NCBI RefSeq assembly: GCF_001673405.1
Contig: NZ_LZLV01000034.1
Location: 124,001-188,000, forward strand
Length of the DNA: 64,000 bases
Reading direction: 5' to 3'
From: Mycobacterium sp. 1245111.1
GTDB lineage: Bacteria; Actinomycetota; Actinomycetes; Mycobacteriales; Mycobacteriaceae
Under the pieces are notes generated by a model that was not told the DNA's origin, did not search any database, and saw nothing but the letters and a program-made list of their open reading frames with translations. Position 1 is the stretch's first letter. Each line of letters opens with the position of its first letter. Of this stretch, positions 54,557-64,000 are shown piece after piece. Both the position numbers and the translations under genes were made by a program.

Positions 54557-55261
54557 CTATCCCGTCGCAGCCAGGTCTGTGGCCGTGTCGTCAGGATGCG
54601 GCCACAGCGGCTGCGGTACGTCGACACCGAACGGCGCACCCCAGTGGTTTCGCGACGAAACCTCGTGCACCGGACGCCGATTGGCGGCAACGCCCCACTT
54701 CCCCCGTGGATAGCCGAGCGTCAGCATGGCCGCCATCGACCAGCCTTCCTCGACGGGCACGCCCAGTAACTCGTTCACTTCGTCGGCGAAATTGCGCAGC
54801 ACCATCGTCATGACTCCTCCGACGCCCTCGGCGCGGGCGGCGAGCAGCGCACTCCAGATCGCCGGGTAGATGTTGGCGCCGCCCAGGTCGTCGATGGCGT
54901 AGACGAAGAGCAACAGCGGGATCTCTTCGAAGTGGTCGGCCAGGTAGTCGCCCGAGCCCTTCATGCGGCGCATCGTTTCGGCGTGGGCGACCGGATCCGC
55001 GCCGGGAGCCGTGGTCACCATCGGTCCGTCCCCCGCCTGGAATTTCTCGTACTCGATGGCGCGGGCACGGCGGAAGAGATCCGCGAATCGGCCGATCAGC
55101 TTGGGATCGTCAACGGCCACAAAGTGCCAACGTTGGGTGTTTCCACCGTTCGGGGCTCGGACCGCCGCATCCAGGATGCGAGCCTGGGTGTCCAGCGGGA
55201 TCGGATCGGGCCGCAGCCGCCGCATCATCCTCGTGGTGTAGAGCGCTTCATAGACGTCCAT
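54557..55261 (-). CDS. nitroreductase family FMN protein (234 aa)
   Basis: Nitroreductase fold: YTTRMMRRLRPDPIPLDTQARILDAAVRAPNGGNTQRWHFVAVDD (FMN site) and NIYPAIWSALLAARAEGVGGVMT. Probably reduces nitro or quinone-like compounds with NAD(P)H or acts on a related substrate. It lies 17 bases after the HD-domain gene on the same strand (AGGAGA site 7 bases before the ATG), so the two form an operon divergent from the GlxA-type regulator at 56038. Length is usual. Confidence 0.87.
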   Translation of the reverse strand: MDVYEALYTTRMMRRLRPDPIPLDTQARILDAAVRAPNGGNTQRWHFVAVDDPKLIGRFADLFRRARAIEYEKFQAGDGPMVTTAPGADPVAHAETMRRMKGSGDYLADHFEEIPLLLFVYAIDDLGGANIYPAIWSALLAARAEGVGGVMTMVLRNFADEVNELLGVPVEEGWSMAAMLTLGYPRGKWGVAANRRPVHEVSSRNHWGAPFGVDVPQPLWPHPDDTATDLAATG

Positions 55262-55278
55262 TTGTCTTCTCCTGTCTG

Positions 55279-55929
55279 CTAATCCGGCCAGCTGTTGTTC
55301 AGGATCAAGTCGACGAAGTCGACGCGCTCAAAGGCGGTATCGCAGTGCGCCAGCACGTCGGCGTTCATCGTGCCGAAGGTGCTCTGTGGACGCCGCTTCA
55401 TGCCGTCGTGGAACGCCGCCAGGATGCTCCGCTTGAACTGTGGGCGTGGGTGGGCGGCGGTCACCGCGGCCAGTTCCTCGGGAGCCAGCTGCTCCCGCCC
55501 GACACCGATGACGTCGACCTCGACTCCGGCCTGCAGCAGGGCGACTTCGGGCGCCATGAATTCGGGCACGCCGGGAGTGGTGTGCAGGGCGATGCCGAGC
55601 CACACCTTGTCGACGCCGGCTTCGTCGAACCCGCGGGCCGCCAGGAAGTCCCGTGCCGCGTTGGCACCGTCGACCTCGAAGCGAATCGTCGAGGTGTGGT
55701 AGCGCTCGGTCAGCCCGAGATCGTGGAACATCGCTGCGGTGTACAGCAATTCGAGATCAGGCTGCACTCCGCGGCGCAGACCTTGCAGTGCACCGAAGAA
55801 GAACACCCGTCGGGAATGGTTGAACAGCAAGTCGTCTTCGACGTCGCGGATGTACTCGGTGACTTCGCGCGCCAGCGCGCTGTCGGGTACCCGGATGCCG
55901 GCGACCGTGTCGATCGAACTGGTGGTCAT
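55279..55929 (-). CDS. HD-domain protein, cyanamide-hydratase-like (216 aa)
   Basis: Metal-dependent HD fold: LLFNHSRRVFFFGAL (first His), AAMFHDLGLTERY (His-Asp pair) and WLGIALHTTPGV are as in cyanamide hydratase/urea-carboxylase-linked HD hydrolases. DEAGVDKVW and RYHTSTIRFEVDGANAARDFLAARG belong to the same family. The real substrate is unknown. ATG 55929 has AAGGAG upstream. It is first of a two-gene operon with the nitroreductase and faces the regulator gene. Confidence 0.83.
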   Translation of the reverse strand: MTTSSIDTVAGIRVPDSALAREVTEYIRDVEDDLLFNHSRRVFFFGALQGLRRGVQPDLELLYTAAMFHDLGLTERYHTSTIRFEVDGANAARDFLAARGFDEAGVDKVWLGIALHTTPGVPEFMAPEVALLQAGVEVDVIGVGREQLAPEELAAVTAAHPRPQFKRSILAAFHDGMKRRPQSTFGTMNADVLAHCDTAFERVDFVDLILNNSWPD

Positions 55930-56037
55930 GTCTCGTCTCCTTCTGCGTGGACCGTTGTAAGGAGTCAACGACCAAATCAGCGATTCGACCCATGTCCTTT
56001 CTGCCGTCTTTTCCACAAAATCCGACACAATGGCTTA

Positions 56038-57012
56038 GTGGGCGAATCCGGAGCGCACCCGCGGGTCGTGGTGATCGTCGCGTTCGACGGCGTGACGCTG
56101 TTGGATGTCGCGGGCGCGGGCGAAGTCTTCGTCGAGGCCAACCGGTTTGGGGCCCACTACCAGCTCAAGGTCGCCTCCGTCGACGGGCGCGACGTGACCA
56201 GCTCGATCGGGACCCGACTGGGCGTCACGGACTCCATCGCGTCGATAGGGTCGGCCGACACCGTGATGGTTGCCGGCAGCGACGACTTGCCCCGGCGGCC
56301 GATCGATCCCGACCTGGTCGAGGCGATCACGTCGCTCTCGGGCCGGACCCGGCGACTGGCGTCGATCTGCACGGGCTCGTTCGTGCTGGCCCAGGCCGGC
56401 CTCCTCGATGGACGCCGCGCGACCACCCACTGGCATGCCGTCCGATCGTTTGCACGGGCATTCCCGGACATCAGCGTCGAGCCCGATGCGCTCTTCGTCC
56501 GCGACGGCGATGTCTACACGTCGGCGGGGATCTCGTCGGGCATCGACCTGGCGTTGGCGTTGGTCGAGATGGATTACGGCATCGAGTTGGTCCGTTCGGT
56601 GGCCCGCTGGTTGGTCGTCTATCTCAAACGGGCGGGCGGCCAATCGCAGTTCTCGGTGCTGGTGGAGTCCGCCGTTCCGCCGCAGTCACCGCTGCGCAAG
56701 CTCACCGACGCCATCTCGGCCGCTCCAGCAGCCGATCACAGCGTGAATAGCCTTGCCTCGCAGGCCTCGCTGAGCACCAGACAGTTGACGCGACTGTTCC
56801 AGTCCGAGCTGGGAACCACACCCGCCCGCTACGTCGAGATGGTGCGCATCGATGCCGCCCGTGCCGCGCTCGACGCCGGCCACACGGTCGCCGACACCGC
56901 TCGGGTGGCAGGGTTCGGCAGCCCCGAAAGCCTGCGACGTGTATTCGTCGACCACCTCGGCGTCTCCCCGAAGGCCTACCGCGAGAGATTCCGCACGGCG
57001 TCGCGTGGCTGA
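56038..57012 (+). CDS. GlxA-family AraC-type transcriptional regulator (324 aa)
   Basis: An N-terminal DJ-1/PfpI domain (VVVIVAFDGVTLLDVAGAGEVFVEANRFGAHYQL, and LASICTGSFVLAQAGLLDGRRATTHW with the usual Cys) sits before a C-terminal AraC HTH (SLASQASLSTRQLTRLFQSELGTTPARYVEMVRI and VARVAGFGSPESLRRVFVDHLGVSPKAYRERF). GTG 56038 was chosen since the frame extends far upstream without homology. It is divergent from the HD/nitroreductase pair and followed by the LLM gene, likely its targets. Confidence 0.9.
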   Translation: MGESGAHPRVVVIVAFDGVTLLDVAGAGEVFVEANRFGAHYQLKVASVDGRDVTSSIGTRLGVTDSIASIGSADTVMVAGSDDLPRRPIDPDLVEAITSLSGRTRRLASICTGSFVLAQAGLLDGRRATTHWHAVRSFARAFPDISVEPDALFVRDGDVYTSAGISSGIDLALALVEMDYGIELVRSVARWLVVYLKRAGGQSQFSVLVESAVPPQSPLRKLTDAISAAPAADHSVNSLASQASLSTRQLTRLFQSELGTTPARYVEMVRIDAARAALDAGHTVADTARVAGFGSPESLRRVFVDHLGVSPKAYRERFRTASRG

Positions 57013-57040
57013 CGTCACCGGGGGTGCATACTGATCCGCC

Positions 57041-59036
<1,996 letters not shown>

Positions 59037-59045
59037 TTACTCCTT

Positions 59046-60152
59046 CTACGATGCCGGCAGATCCACCAGCGTGGCCAACTGGGCGCGATGACGGTAGGCG
59101 GTGCCGAACGCCAGCTGATCGCTCTTGGCCCGCTTCAGATACAGGTGCGCCGGATATTCCCACGTCATGCCGAGTCCGCCGTGCAACTGGACACATTCCT
59201 CGGCCGCATGCACCGCGGCACCGCTGCAATAGGCCTGCGCGACAGCCGTCGCGATCGCGACGTCAGCGTCGTTGCGGGCGCAGGTGTCGGCGGCGTATCG
59301 GGCCGCCGCCCCCACCGAATTGAGCTCGACCCACAGGTCGGCCAGTCGATGCTTGATCGCCTGGTACGAGCCGATCGCCCGGCCGAACTGCTTGCGCTCC
59401 TTGGTATATGCCAGCGTGGTCTCAAAACACCATTGCGCGATGCCCAGCTGCTCGGACGCCAGCAGCGCGGCACCGGTCTGCAGGGCGGCGGCGATCGCGG
59501 CATCGGCCGGGGCGGCCCCGACGCGGGATGACGCCGCACCCGAGAAGTCAAGATTCGCAAGCGGTCTCGTCATGTCCAGGCTCAGCACCGGCGACACCTT
59601 GACACCAGCGTCGTCGCGGGCCACGGTGTGCAACTCCAGGCCGTCCGGTCCGGCAACCGGCACCACCAGCACATCGGCCTCGAGCACGCCCGCAACGCTG
59701 GTGATCCGCCCGGTGACTCCGTTGCCGCCGGCCTTGAGTCCGGTAACGGTGTCACCGGGAGCGGTCGACATCGGGACCGCCAACGCCGCGGTCCGCGAAC
59801 CCGCCGCCAATTGCGGGACCACGTCGCGGTCCCCCACCTGCAGCAGCGCAACGGTGGCGAGCACCGCGCTCGACAGATACGGCACCGGCGCGACGGCGCG
59901 GCCGATCTCCTCCATCACCACGGCGGCCTCGCGGGCGGTGGCCCCCGCACCGCCGAGGCCCTCCGGTATCAGCAGGCCGGCCATGCCAAGTTCGGCGGCC
60001 AGGGTGTGCCAGAGGCCGGAAAAGTCGTGTGGCGCAGGGTCGTACACCGACGTTACCGCTTCGGGTTGGCACCGGTCGGCGAACAGCCGACGGACGCTGT
60101 CCCGTAACGCTTCCTCGGTGTCGGAGTACAGCAGATCGCTCATCTGACTCAC
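59046..60152 (-). CDS. acyl-CoA dehydrogenase, non-catalytic-type partner subunit (368 aa)
   Basis: Acyl-CoA dehydrogenase fold: MAGLLIPEGLGGAGATAREAAVVMEEIGRAVAP, YTKERKQFGRAIGSYQAIKHRLADLWVE and QLHGGLGMTWEYPAHLYLKRAKSDQLAFGT. The C-terminal EGGTSEI-type Glu region of the next subunit is missing, as in the beta-type partner of alpha2-beta2 FadE pairs. GTG 60152 overlaps the upstream gene's stop (GTGA). It probably forms a heterotetramer with the 60149 product. Confidence 0.87.
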   Translation of the reverse strand: MSQMSDLLYSDTEEALRDSVRRLFADRCQPEAVTSVYDPAPHDFSGLWHTLAAELGMAGLLIPEGLGGAGATAREAAVVMEEIGRAVAPVPYLSSAVLATVALLQVGDRDVVPQLAAGSRTAALAVPMSTAPGDTVTGLKAGGNGVTGRITSVAGVLEADVLVVPVAGPDGLELHTVARDDAGVKVSPVLSLDMTRPLANLDFSGAASSRVGAAPADAAIAAALQTGAALLASEQLGIAQWCFETTLAYTKERKQFGRAIGSYQAIKHRLADLWVELNSVGAAARYAADTCARNDADVAIATAVAQAYCSGAAVHAAEECVQLHGGLGMTWEYPAHLYLKRAKSDQLAFGTAYRHRAQLATLVDLPAS

Positions 60153-61333
60153 TTCTCCAGGTCCTTGAAAGCCACGTCCTTGTCGACCCGGTGCTCCGGC
60201 GGCAATCCGAGAATGCGTTCGGCGATCGTGTTGCGCAGGATCTCCGAAGTGCCGCCCTCGATCGAATTACCCTTGGCGCGCAGGTAGCGGTACCCCGGCT
60301 CGCGGCCGATGAAGTCGACCGAGTCGGGCTGGCGCATCGTCCAGTCGTCGTACTGCAAGCCGAGTTCCGGATGCAATTCGATCTCGAACCCCGACACCGC
60401 TTGGGCCAGACGGGCAAACGTCACCTTCATCCCGGCTCCCTCGGGTCCGGGTTGGCCGACCGCCAGCCGCTGGCGCAGCCGCAGGCCGGTCAGGCGGACA
60501 ACTTCGGCCTCCACCCACAACCGCATCAGCTCGTCGTGCATGGCGGCGTTGCGCACTTCGGGTTGCGAGCGCCAGGCCGCGGTGACTTTGCCGATGATGC
60601 CGTTCTCTCGTGCGCCACCGGCCATCGAGCCGATGGCCACCCGCTCGTTGTTCAGTGTGGTGGTGGCGACTTTCCAACCGCCACCCTCCGGGCCCAGCCG
60701 ATTGGCGTCGGGCACCCGGACATCGGTGAGGAACACCTCGTTGAATTCGGCTTCGCCGGTGATCTGCCGCAGTGGCCGCACGTCGACGCCGGGATCGGTC
60801 ATGTCGAGGACGAAATACGTCAGCCCTTGGTGTTTGGGCACGGTCGGATCGGTCCGGGCGACCAGGATCGCTCGCTGCGCATTCTGGGCGCTGGACGTCC
60901 ACACTTTCTGCCCGTTGACAATCCAGTCGTCACCGTCGCGGACCGCGCGGGTGGCCACGCCGGCCAGATCGGATCCCGCACCTGGCTCGCTGAACAGCTG
61001 GCAGTAGACGTGTTCACCGGTGAACAATGGCCGCAAGAACTCCCGGCGCTGCTGCTCGGTGCCGAACGCGGCGATGGTCGGCGCGGCCATGCCCATCCCG
61101 ATGCCGTTGCGCGCGCCCCCGCCACCCGGCGGGGCACCCGCCGCGGTCAGCTCGTCCTCGACCTGAGCCTGGAGGCTACGCGCCAGATCCAGCCCACCCG
61201 AGCCCACCGGAAAGTGCACCCACGCCAAGCCGGCATCGAAACGCGCGCCGAGGAATTCGTGCGGATCGGTGGTTGCCGGATCATGCTCCTCGAGCAGCGT
61301 CCGCACTCGGGCGTGCAGGTCGTCGGCGTTCAC
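60149..61333 (-). CDS. acyl-CoA dehydrogenase, catalytic-type subunit (394 aa)
   Basis: FAD acyl-CoA dehydrogenase: YCQLFSEPGAGSDLAGVATRAVRDGDDWIVNGQKVWTSSAQNA, and the C-terminal YLRAKGNSIEGGTSEILRNTIAERILGLP with a Glu in the position of the medium-chain active-site base. GTG start overlaps the SDR stop (GTGA) and its own stop overlaps the next subunit's GTG. Such linked pairs form heterotetramers on bulky substrates such as steroid side chains; the substrate here is inferred only. Confidence 0.9.
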   Translation of the reverse strand: MNADDLHARVRTLLEEHDPATTDPHEFLGARFDAGLAWVHFPVGSGGLDLARSLQAQVEDELTAAGAPPGGGGARNGIGMGMAAPTIAAFGTEQQRREFLRPLFTGEHVYCQLFSEPGAGSDLAGVATRAVRDGDDWIVNGQKVWTSSAQNAQRAILVARTDPTVPKHQGLTYFVLDMTDPGVDVRPLRQITGEAEFNEVFLTDVRVPDANRLGPEGGGWKVATTTLNNERVAIGSMAGGARENGIIGKVTAAWRSQPEVRNAAMHDELMRLWVEAEVVRLTGLRLRQRLAVGQPGPEGAGMKVTFARLAQAVSGFEIELHPELGLQYDDWTMRQPDSVDFIGREPGYRYLRAKGNSIEGGTSEILRNTIAERILGLPPEHRVDKDVAFKDLEK

Positions 61334-62091
61334 CGAAAGCCCTCCGGATCGCCGAGCAGACGACCGCCGTCCAGCACCAGCGTCTCGCCGGTGATCCAGC
61401 TCGACTCGTCGGACACCAGGAAGGCGACTGCGGCCGCCACGTCGGGCGGCTCACCGATCCGTCCCAGCGCCATGCCTGCCGACACCAGACCTTCGTGGTC
61501 CTTCCACAGCGCTTCGGCGAGCCTGGTCCGCACCACGCCCGGGGCGATCGCGTTCACTCGCACCTTCGGCGAAAGTTCCAGTGCCAGTTGCTTGGTGACG
61601 TGGATCAGCGCCGCCTTGGTCGCGTTGTACATCCCCATGTTCGGCGACTGATGCATGCCACCGATCGACGCCGTGTTGACGATCGCCCCGCCGTGTTCGC
61701 GCATCCAGGCCTTGGCCGCCAACGAGGTCCACAGCAGCGGCGCCCACAGGTTGACGTCGAAGGTCTTGGCGAACCGGGCGTGGTCCTGATCGATCAGCGG
61801 ACCGTAGGCAGGGTTGGTGCCGGCGTTGTTGACCAGGATGTCGATGCTGCCGAACCGGTCGAGGGTCAGATCGACGCAGTGCCGCGCGGCGTCCTCGTCG
61901 ACGGCGTGTGCGGCGACCCCGACCGCGTTGCCACCGACCTGCTGGGCCGCGACATCGGCGGCGTCCTGCTTGCGCGATGTGAGCACGATATTCGCGCCGC
62001 CTTCGGCCAGCCGCTGCGCGATCGCCAGACCGATCCCCCGCGAACCTCCGGTGATAATTGCGGTGCGGCCGTTGAACTGTGACGCGGTCAT
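61330..62091 (-). CDS. SDR oxidoreductase, FabG-like (253 aa)
   Basis: Classical short-chain dehydrogenase: ITGGSRGIGLAIAQRL (NAD(P) loop), LVNNAGTNPAYGPL, catalytic Ser in VNTASIGGMHQS and YNATKAALIHVTKQLALEL, and WITGETLVLDGGRLLG at the end. It matches the sequence I recall for Rv2766c, called a 3-ketoacyl reductase. ATG 62091 overlaps the next gene's stop (ATGA). In this operon it likely oxidises the 3-hydroxyacyl intermediate. Confidence 0.92.
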   Translation of the reverse strand: MTASQFNGRTAIITGGSRGIGLAIAQRLAEGGANIVLTSRKQDAADVAAQQVGGNAVGVAAHAVDEDAARHCVDLTLDRFGSIDILVNNAGTNPAYGPLIDQDHARFAKTFDVNLWAPLLWTSLAAKAWMREHGGAIVNTASIGGMHQSPNMGMYNATKAALIHVTKQLALELSPKVRVNAIAPGVVRTRLAEALWKDHEGLVSAGMALGRIGEPPDVAAAVAFLVSDESSWITGETLVLDGGRLLGDPEGFR

Positions 62092-62906
62092 AACCCCTCC
62101 ATCAGGCTGTGCTGGTAACGACGCATGCCGCGCAGCCAGCGGTCGTAGTCGGCGCCCTTGTGCCGGTACATCTCCAGCACGGCGGGATGCGGGAGGATCA
62201 AGAACCGTTCGTCGTCGACCGCGGCCAGCACGATGTCGGCGACGTCGTCCGGCTCGATCACGTCGCCGGCGGAGGTCACGGCACGCGTCGCGAGCCGTGC
62301 CAGCGGGTCGTCGGACTCCCCTGGCGAATACAGCAGTTTGGTGTTGACGCCCATCGGGCACAAACAGCTGACCCGTACGCCTTGGTCGCCGAAGGTGATG
62401 TTCAGCCATTCGGCGAAGCCGACCGCGGCGTGCTTGGTCACCGAGTAGGTGGCCGAGCCGAGCTGGGTGAGCAGCCCGGCCGCCGACGCGGTGCTGACGA
62501 AGTAGCCCTCGCCGCGTTCGACCCAGCCGGGCACCAGCAGTTGGGCCGCGCGGATATGCGCCTTCAGGTTCACGTCGATGGACTGGTCCCACTCGTCGTC
62601 GGTGACGTCCAAACCCGAGACACCGGTGATACCCGCATTGGCGAAATACAGGTCGACGGGTCCGAATGCGTTGTCCGCCAACGCGATCAACTGCCCTATG
62701 TGCGCAGTCTCGGAGACGTCACCGCCCGACGCTACGGCCGCCCCGGGCCGTTCGGCGTTGATCCGGTCGGCCACTGCCCGCGCGGCATCGCCGTCCAGAT
62801 CGGCGACGACGACGCGGGCGTCCCGCTGCGCCAGCTTGGTGGCCAGCGCCGCGCCGATTCCGTTGCCGCCGCCGGTGACAATCGCGACCTTGTCGGCAAC
62901 TTTCAC
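62088..62906 (-). CDS. SDR oxidoreductase (272 aa)
   Basis: Short-chain dehydrogenase with TGGGNGIGAALATKLAQRDARVVVADLDGDAARAVA (NAD-type, Asp after strand 2), YFANAGITG, Ser in STASAAGLL and YSVTKHAAVGF. The long C-terminal part ERFLILPHPAVLEMYRHKGADYDRWLRGMRRYQ is typical of mycobacterial SDRs with an extended end. GTG start overlaps the carboxylase stop (GTGA); ATGA overlap with the following SDR. Substrate unknown. Confidence 0.9.
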   Translation of the reverse strand: MKVADKVAIVTGGGNGIGAALATKLAQRDARVVVADLDGDAARAVADRINAERPGAAVASGGDVSETAHIGQLIALADNAFGPVDLYFANAGITGVSGLDVTDDEWDQSIDVNLKAHIRAAQLLVPGWVERGEGYFVSTASAAGLLTQLGSATYSVTKHAAVGFAEWLNITFGDQGVRVSCLCPMGVNTKLLYSPGESDDPLARLATRAVTSAGDVIEPDDVADIVLAAVDDERFLILPHPAVLEMYRHKGADYDRWLRGMRRYQHSLMEGL

Positions 62907-64000
62907 GAGCGCCTCCCTTGTTGTCGGAGCAGCAGCCGGGTGATCCAGCCCCGGGTATCCGCCGGGTCGATCACGTCGTCGAGTTCGAACGTCGTCGCCG
63001 AAGTGAGCGCCTTACCGTGTTGGTAGGCCGCCTCGACCAACTTGTCGAACAGGTTCTGGCGTTCGGCTGGATCGGCGACGGCGGCCAGTTCCTTGCTGAA
63101 TCCCAGGCGGACCGCGCCCTCGAGACCCATGCCGCCGATCTCCCCGGTGGGCCAGGCCACAGTGAAATCGGGCGCGTGAAAAGAGCCGCCGGCCATCGCC
63201 ATAGCGCCCAGCCCGTAGCCCTTGCGCAGGATCACCATCCCGAACGGCACGGTCAGTCGCGCGCCGACGATGAACAGCCGGCTGAAGCGCCGAACGGCGG
63301 CGTCGACCTCGGCATCCGGGCCGACCATGAAGCCGGGTGTATCGCACAGCGAAATGATCGGCAGCCCAGCCGATTCGCACAATGTCAGGAAATCGGCGAT
63401 CTTGTCGGCCGCCTCGGCGTCGATCGCGCCGCCGAGGTGGTGGCTGCTGTTGGCGAGCAACCCGAACGGCGCACCCTCGATGCGGACGAGCGCGGTGACC
63501 GCGCCGACTCCGTAGTCGGCCCGCAACTCCATGACCGACCCGACGTCGGCCACCGAGTCGATCGCGTGATGCACGTCGTAGGCCCGTAACCGGTTCTCCG
63601 GCACCACATGTCGCGCCCGCCGCGGGTCGGGGGCTTCCCACTCGTGCTGGCCGCCACCGAAATAGGACAGGTACTGCTTGGCCAGCGCCACGGCGTGCGC
63701 CTCGTCTCGCGCGGCCAGCCCGACCACCCCGTTGCGCCGCTGCACGTCGATCGGCCCGATGTCTTCGGGCCGGTACTGGCCCAGCCCGCCGCCCTCGATC
63801 ATCGCCGGCCCGCCCATCCCGATGTTCGCATCGGGAGTCGCGATGATCACGTCGCAGGTTCCGGCCAACGCCGCGTTACCGGCGAAGCATCGGCCGGAGA
63901 CGATCGACACCAGCGGCACCCGACCGCTGAGTGCGCCGAGCGCCCGGAACGTCGGCACGTCGAGACCGGCGATGTTCGCCACATCGGTGTCACCGGGGCG
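62903..64000 (-). CDS. acyl-CoA carboxylase carboxyltransferase subunit, 5' end outside window
   Basis: The frame is open to the right edge, so the N-terminus is missing; 365 residues are visible of roughly 510-530. Crotonase-type features: GRCFAGNAALAGTCDVIIATPDANIGMGGPAMIEGGGLG and SLCDTPGFMVGPDAEVDAAVRRFSRLFIVGARLTVPFGMVILRKGYGLGAMAMAGGS (acyl-CoA and biotin sites). It heads (most upstream seen) the overlapping operon with two SDRs and the FadE pair. It would carboxylate an acyl-CoA; whether biotin carboxylase is encoded upstream cannot be seen. Confidence 0.9.
   Translation of the reverse strand, partial: RPGDTDVANIAGLDVPTFRALGALSGRVPLVSIVSGRCFAGNAALAGTCDVIIATPDANIGMGGPAMIEGGGLGQYRPEDIGPIDVQRRNGVVGLAARDEAHAVALAKQYLSYFGGGQHEWEAPDPRRARHVVPENRLRAYDVHHAIDSVADVGSVMELRADYGVGAVTALVRIEGAPFGLLANSSHHLGGAIDAEAADKIADFLTLCESAGLPIISLCDTPGFMVGPDAEVDAAVRRFSRLFIVGARLTVPFGMVILRKGYGLGAMAMAGGSFHAPDFTVAWPTGEIGGMGLEGAVRLGFSKELAAVADPAERQNLFDKLVEAAYQHGKALTSATTFELDDVIDPADTRGWITRLLLRQQGRRS

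Noticed and set aside
55946..55967. Inverted repeat CGTTG/CAACG before the GlxA-type regulator
   Set aside because: Five-base arms across an 8-base spacer are easily found by chance in this composition; no further support.
60029..61651. Plus-strand 540-codon frame across the acyl-CoA dehydrogenase pair
   Set aside because: Antisense to two clear genes with intact active-site motifs.

Overview
The window is a GC-rich chromosomal segment of a Mycobacterium, most likely a slow-growing non-tuberculous species. Evidence: the gene order sthA, PAC2, hydrolase, phzF-like, nitrobindin, nrdR, chiZ, lexA, LGFP protein, fadE20, hflX, dapF, miaA, DUF349, miaB, recX, recA, clgR-pspA-pspM, pgsA, argA, ftsK, RNase J, dapA, thyX, dfrA, thyA follows from memory the Rv2712c-Rv2766c stretch of M. 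tuberculosis. It also carries a PGRS glycine-repeat protein, many GTG starts, 1-4 nt stop/start overlaps and mycobacterial SOS boxes. recA has no intein, unlike M. tuberculosis. No tRNA, rRNA, IS element, prophage or CRISPR array was seen.

Layout. 1-4.7 kb: the 5' part of a DUF4192 gene, then an overlapping cluster of envelope proteins (two NHL beta-propeller lipoproteins, a DUF3558-like lipoprotein, an MPT64-like secreted protein). 4.8-12.2 kb: redox and hydrolase genes. 12.2-17.7 kb: nrdR, the divergent SOS pair chiZ/lexA with a cluster of LexA boxes, a large LGFP cell-wall protein and fadE20. 17.8-25.2 kb: an accessory stretch with an unknown gene, a structured leader plus 40-codon ORF coupled to a secreted protein with a strong terminator, then hflX-dapF, then a PGRS protein without a PE domain. 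25.2-34 kb: tRNA modification (miaA, miaB), duplicated EamA-like transporters, DUF349, recX-recA with LexA- and PafBC-type promoter signals. 34.3-35.7 kb: a two-gene insertion encoding an HTH protein and a membrane-tailed STAND-like fragment. 35.7-42.5 kb: glycosyltransferase, epoxide hydrolase, the Psp envelope-stress operon under a SigE-type promoter, cinA/pgsA, argA, an atypical SDR. 42.5-53.7 kb: ftsK, a mycofactocin-type SDR, methyltransferase, RNase J, dapA, thyX, and the coupled thyA-dfrA-glycosylase operon. 53.8-64 kb: accessory catabolism with a dienelactone-hydrolase-like gene, nitroreductase and HD genes facing a GlxA-like regulator, an F420-type LLM oxidoreductase, and a tightly overlapping minus-strand operon (acyl-CoA carboxylase, two SDRs, a paired acyl-CoA dehydrogenase, aldo/keto reductase).

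The core of the window is thus DNA-damage response and genome maintenance (lexA, recA, recX, chiZ, ftsK, a YcaQ-like glycosylase, thymidylate/folate genes), envelope stress (clgR-psp) and tRNA modification. Lineage-specific surface and lipid-catabolism genes are set between these conserved blocks. Operon reading rests mainly on overlaps. All family assignments come from reading motifs, with no database search.
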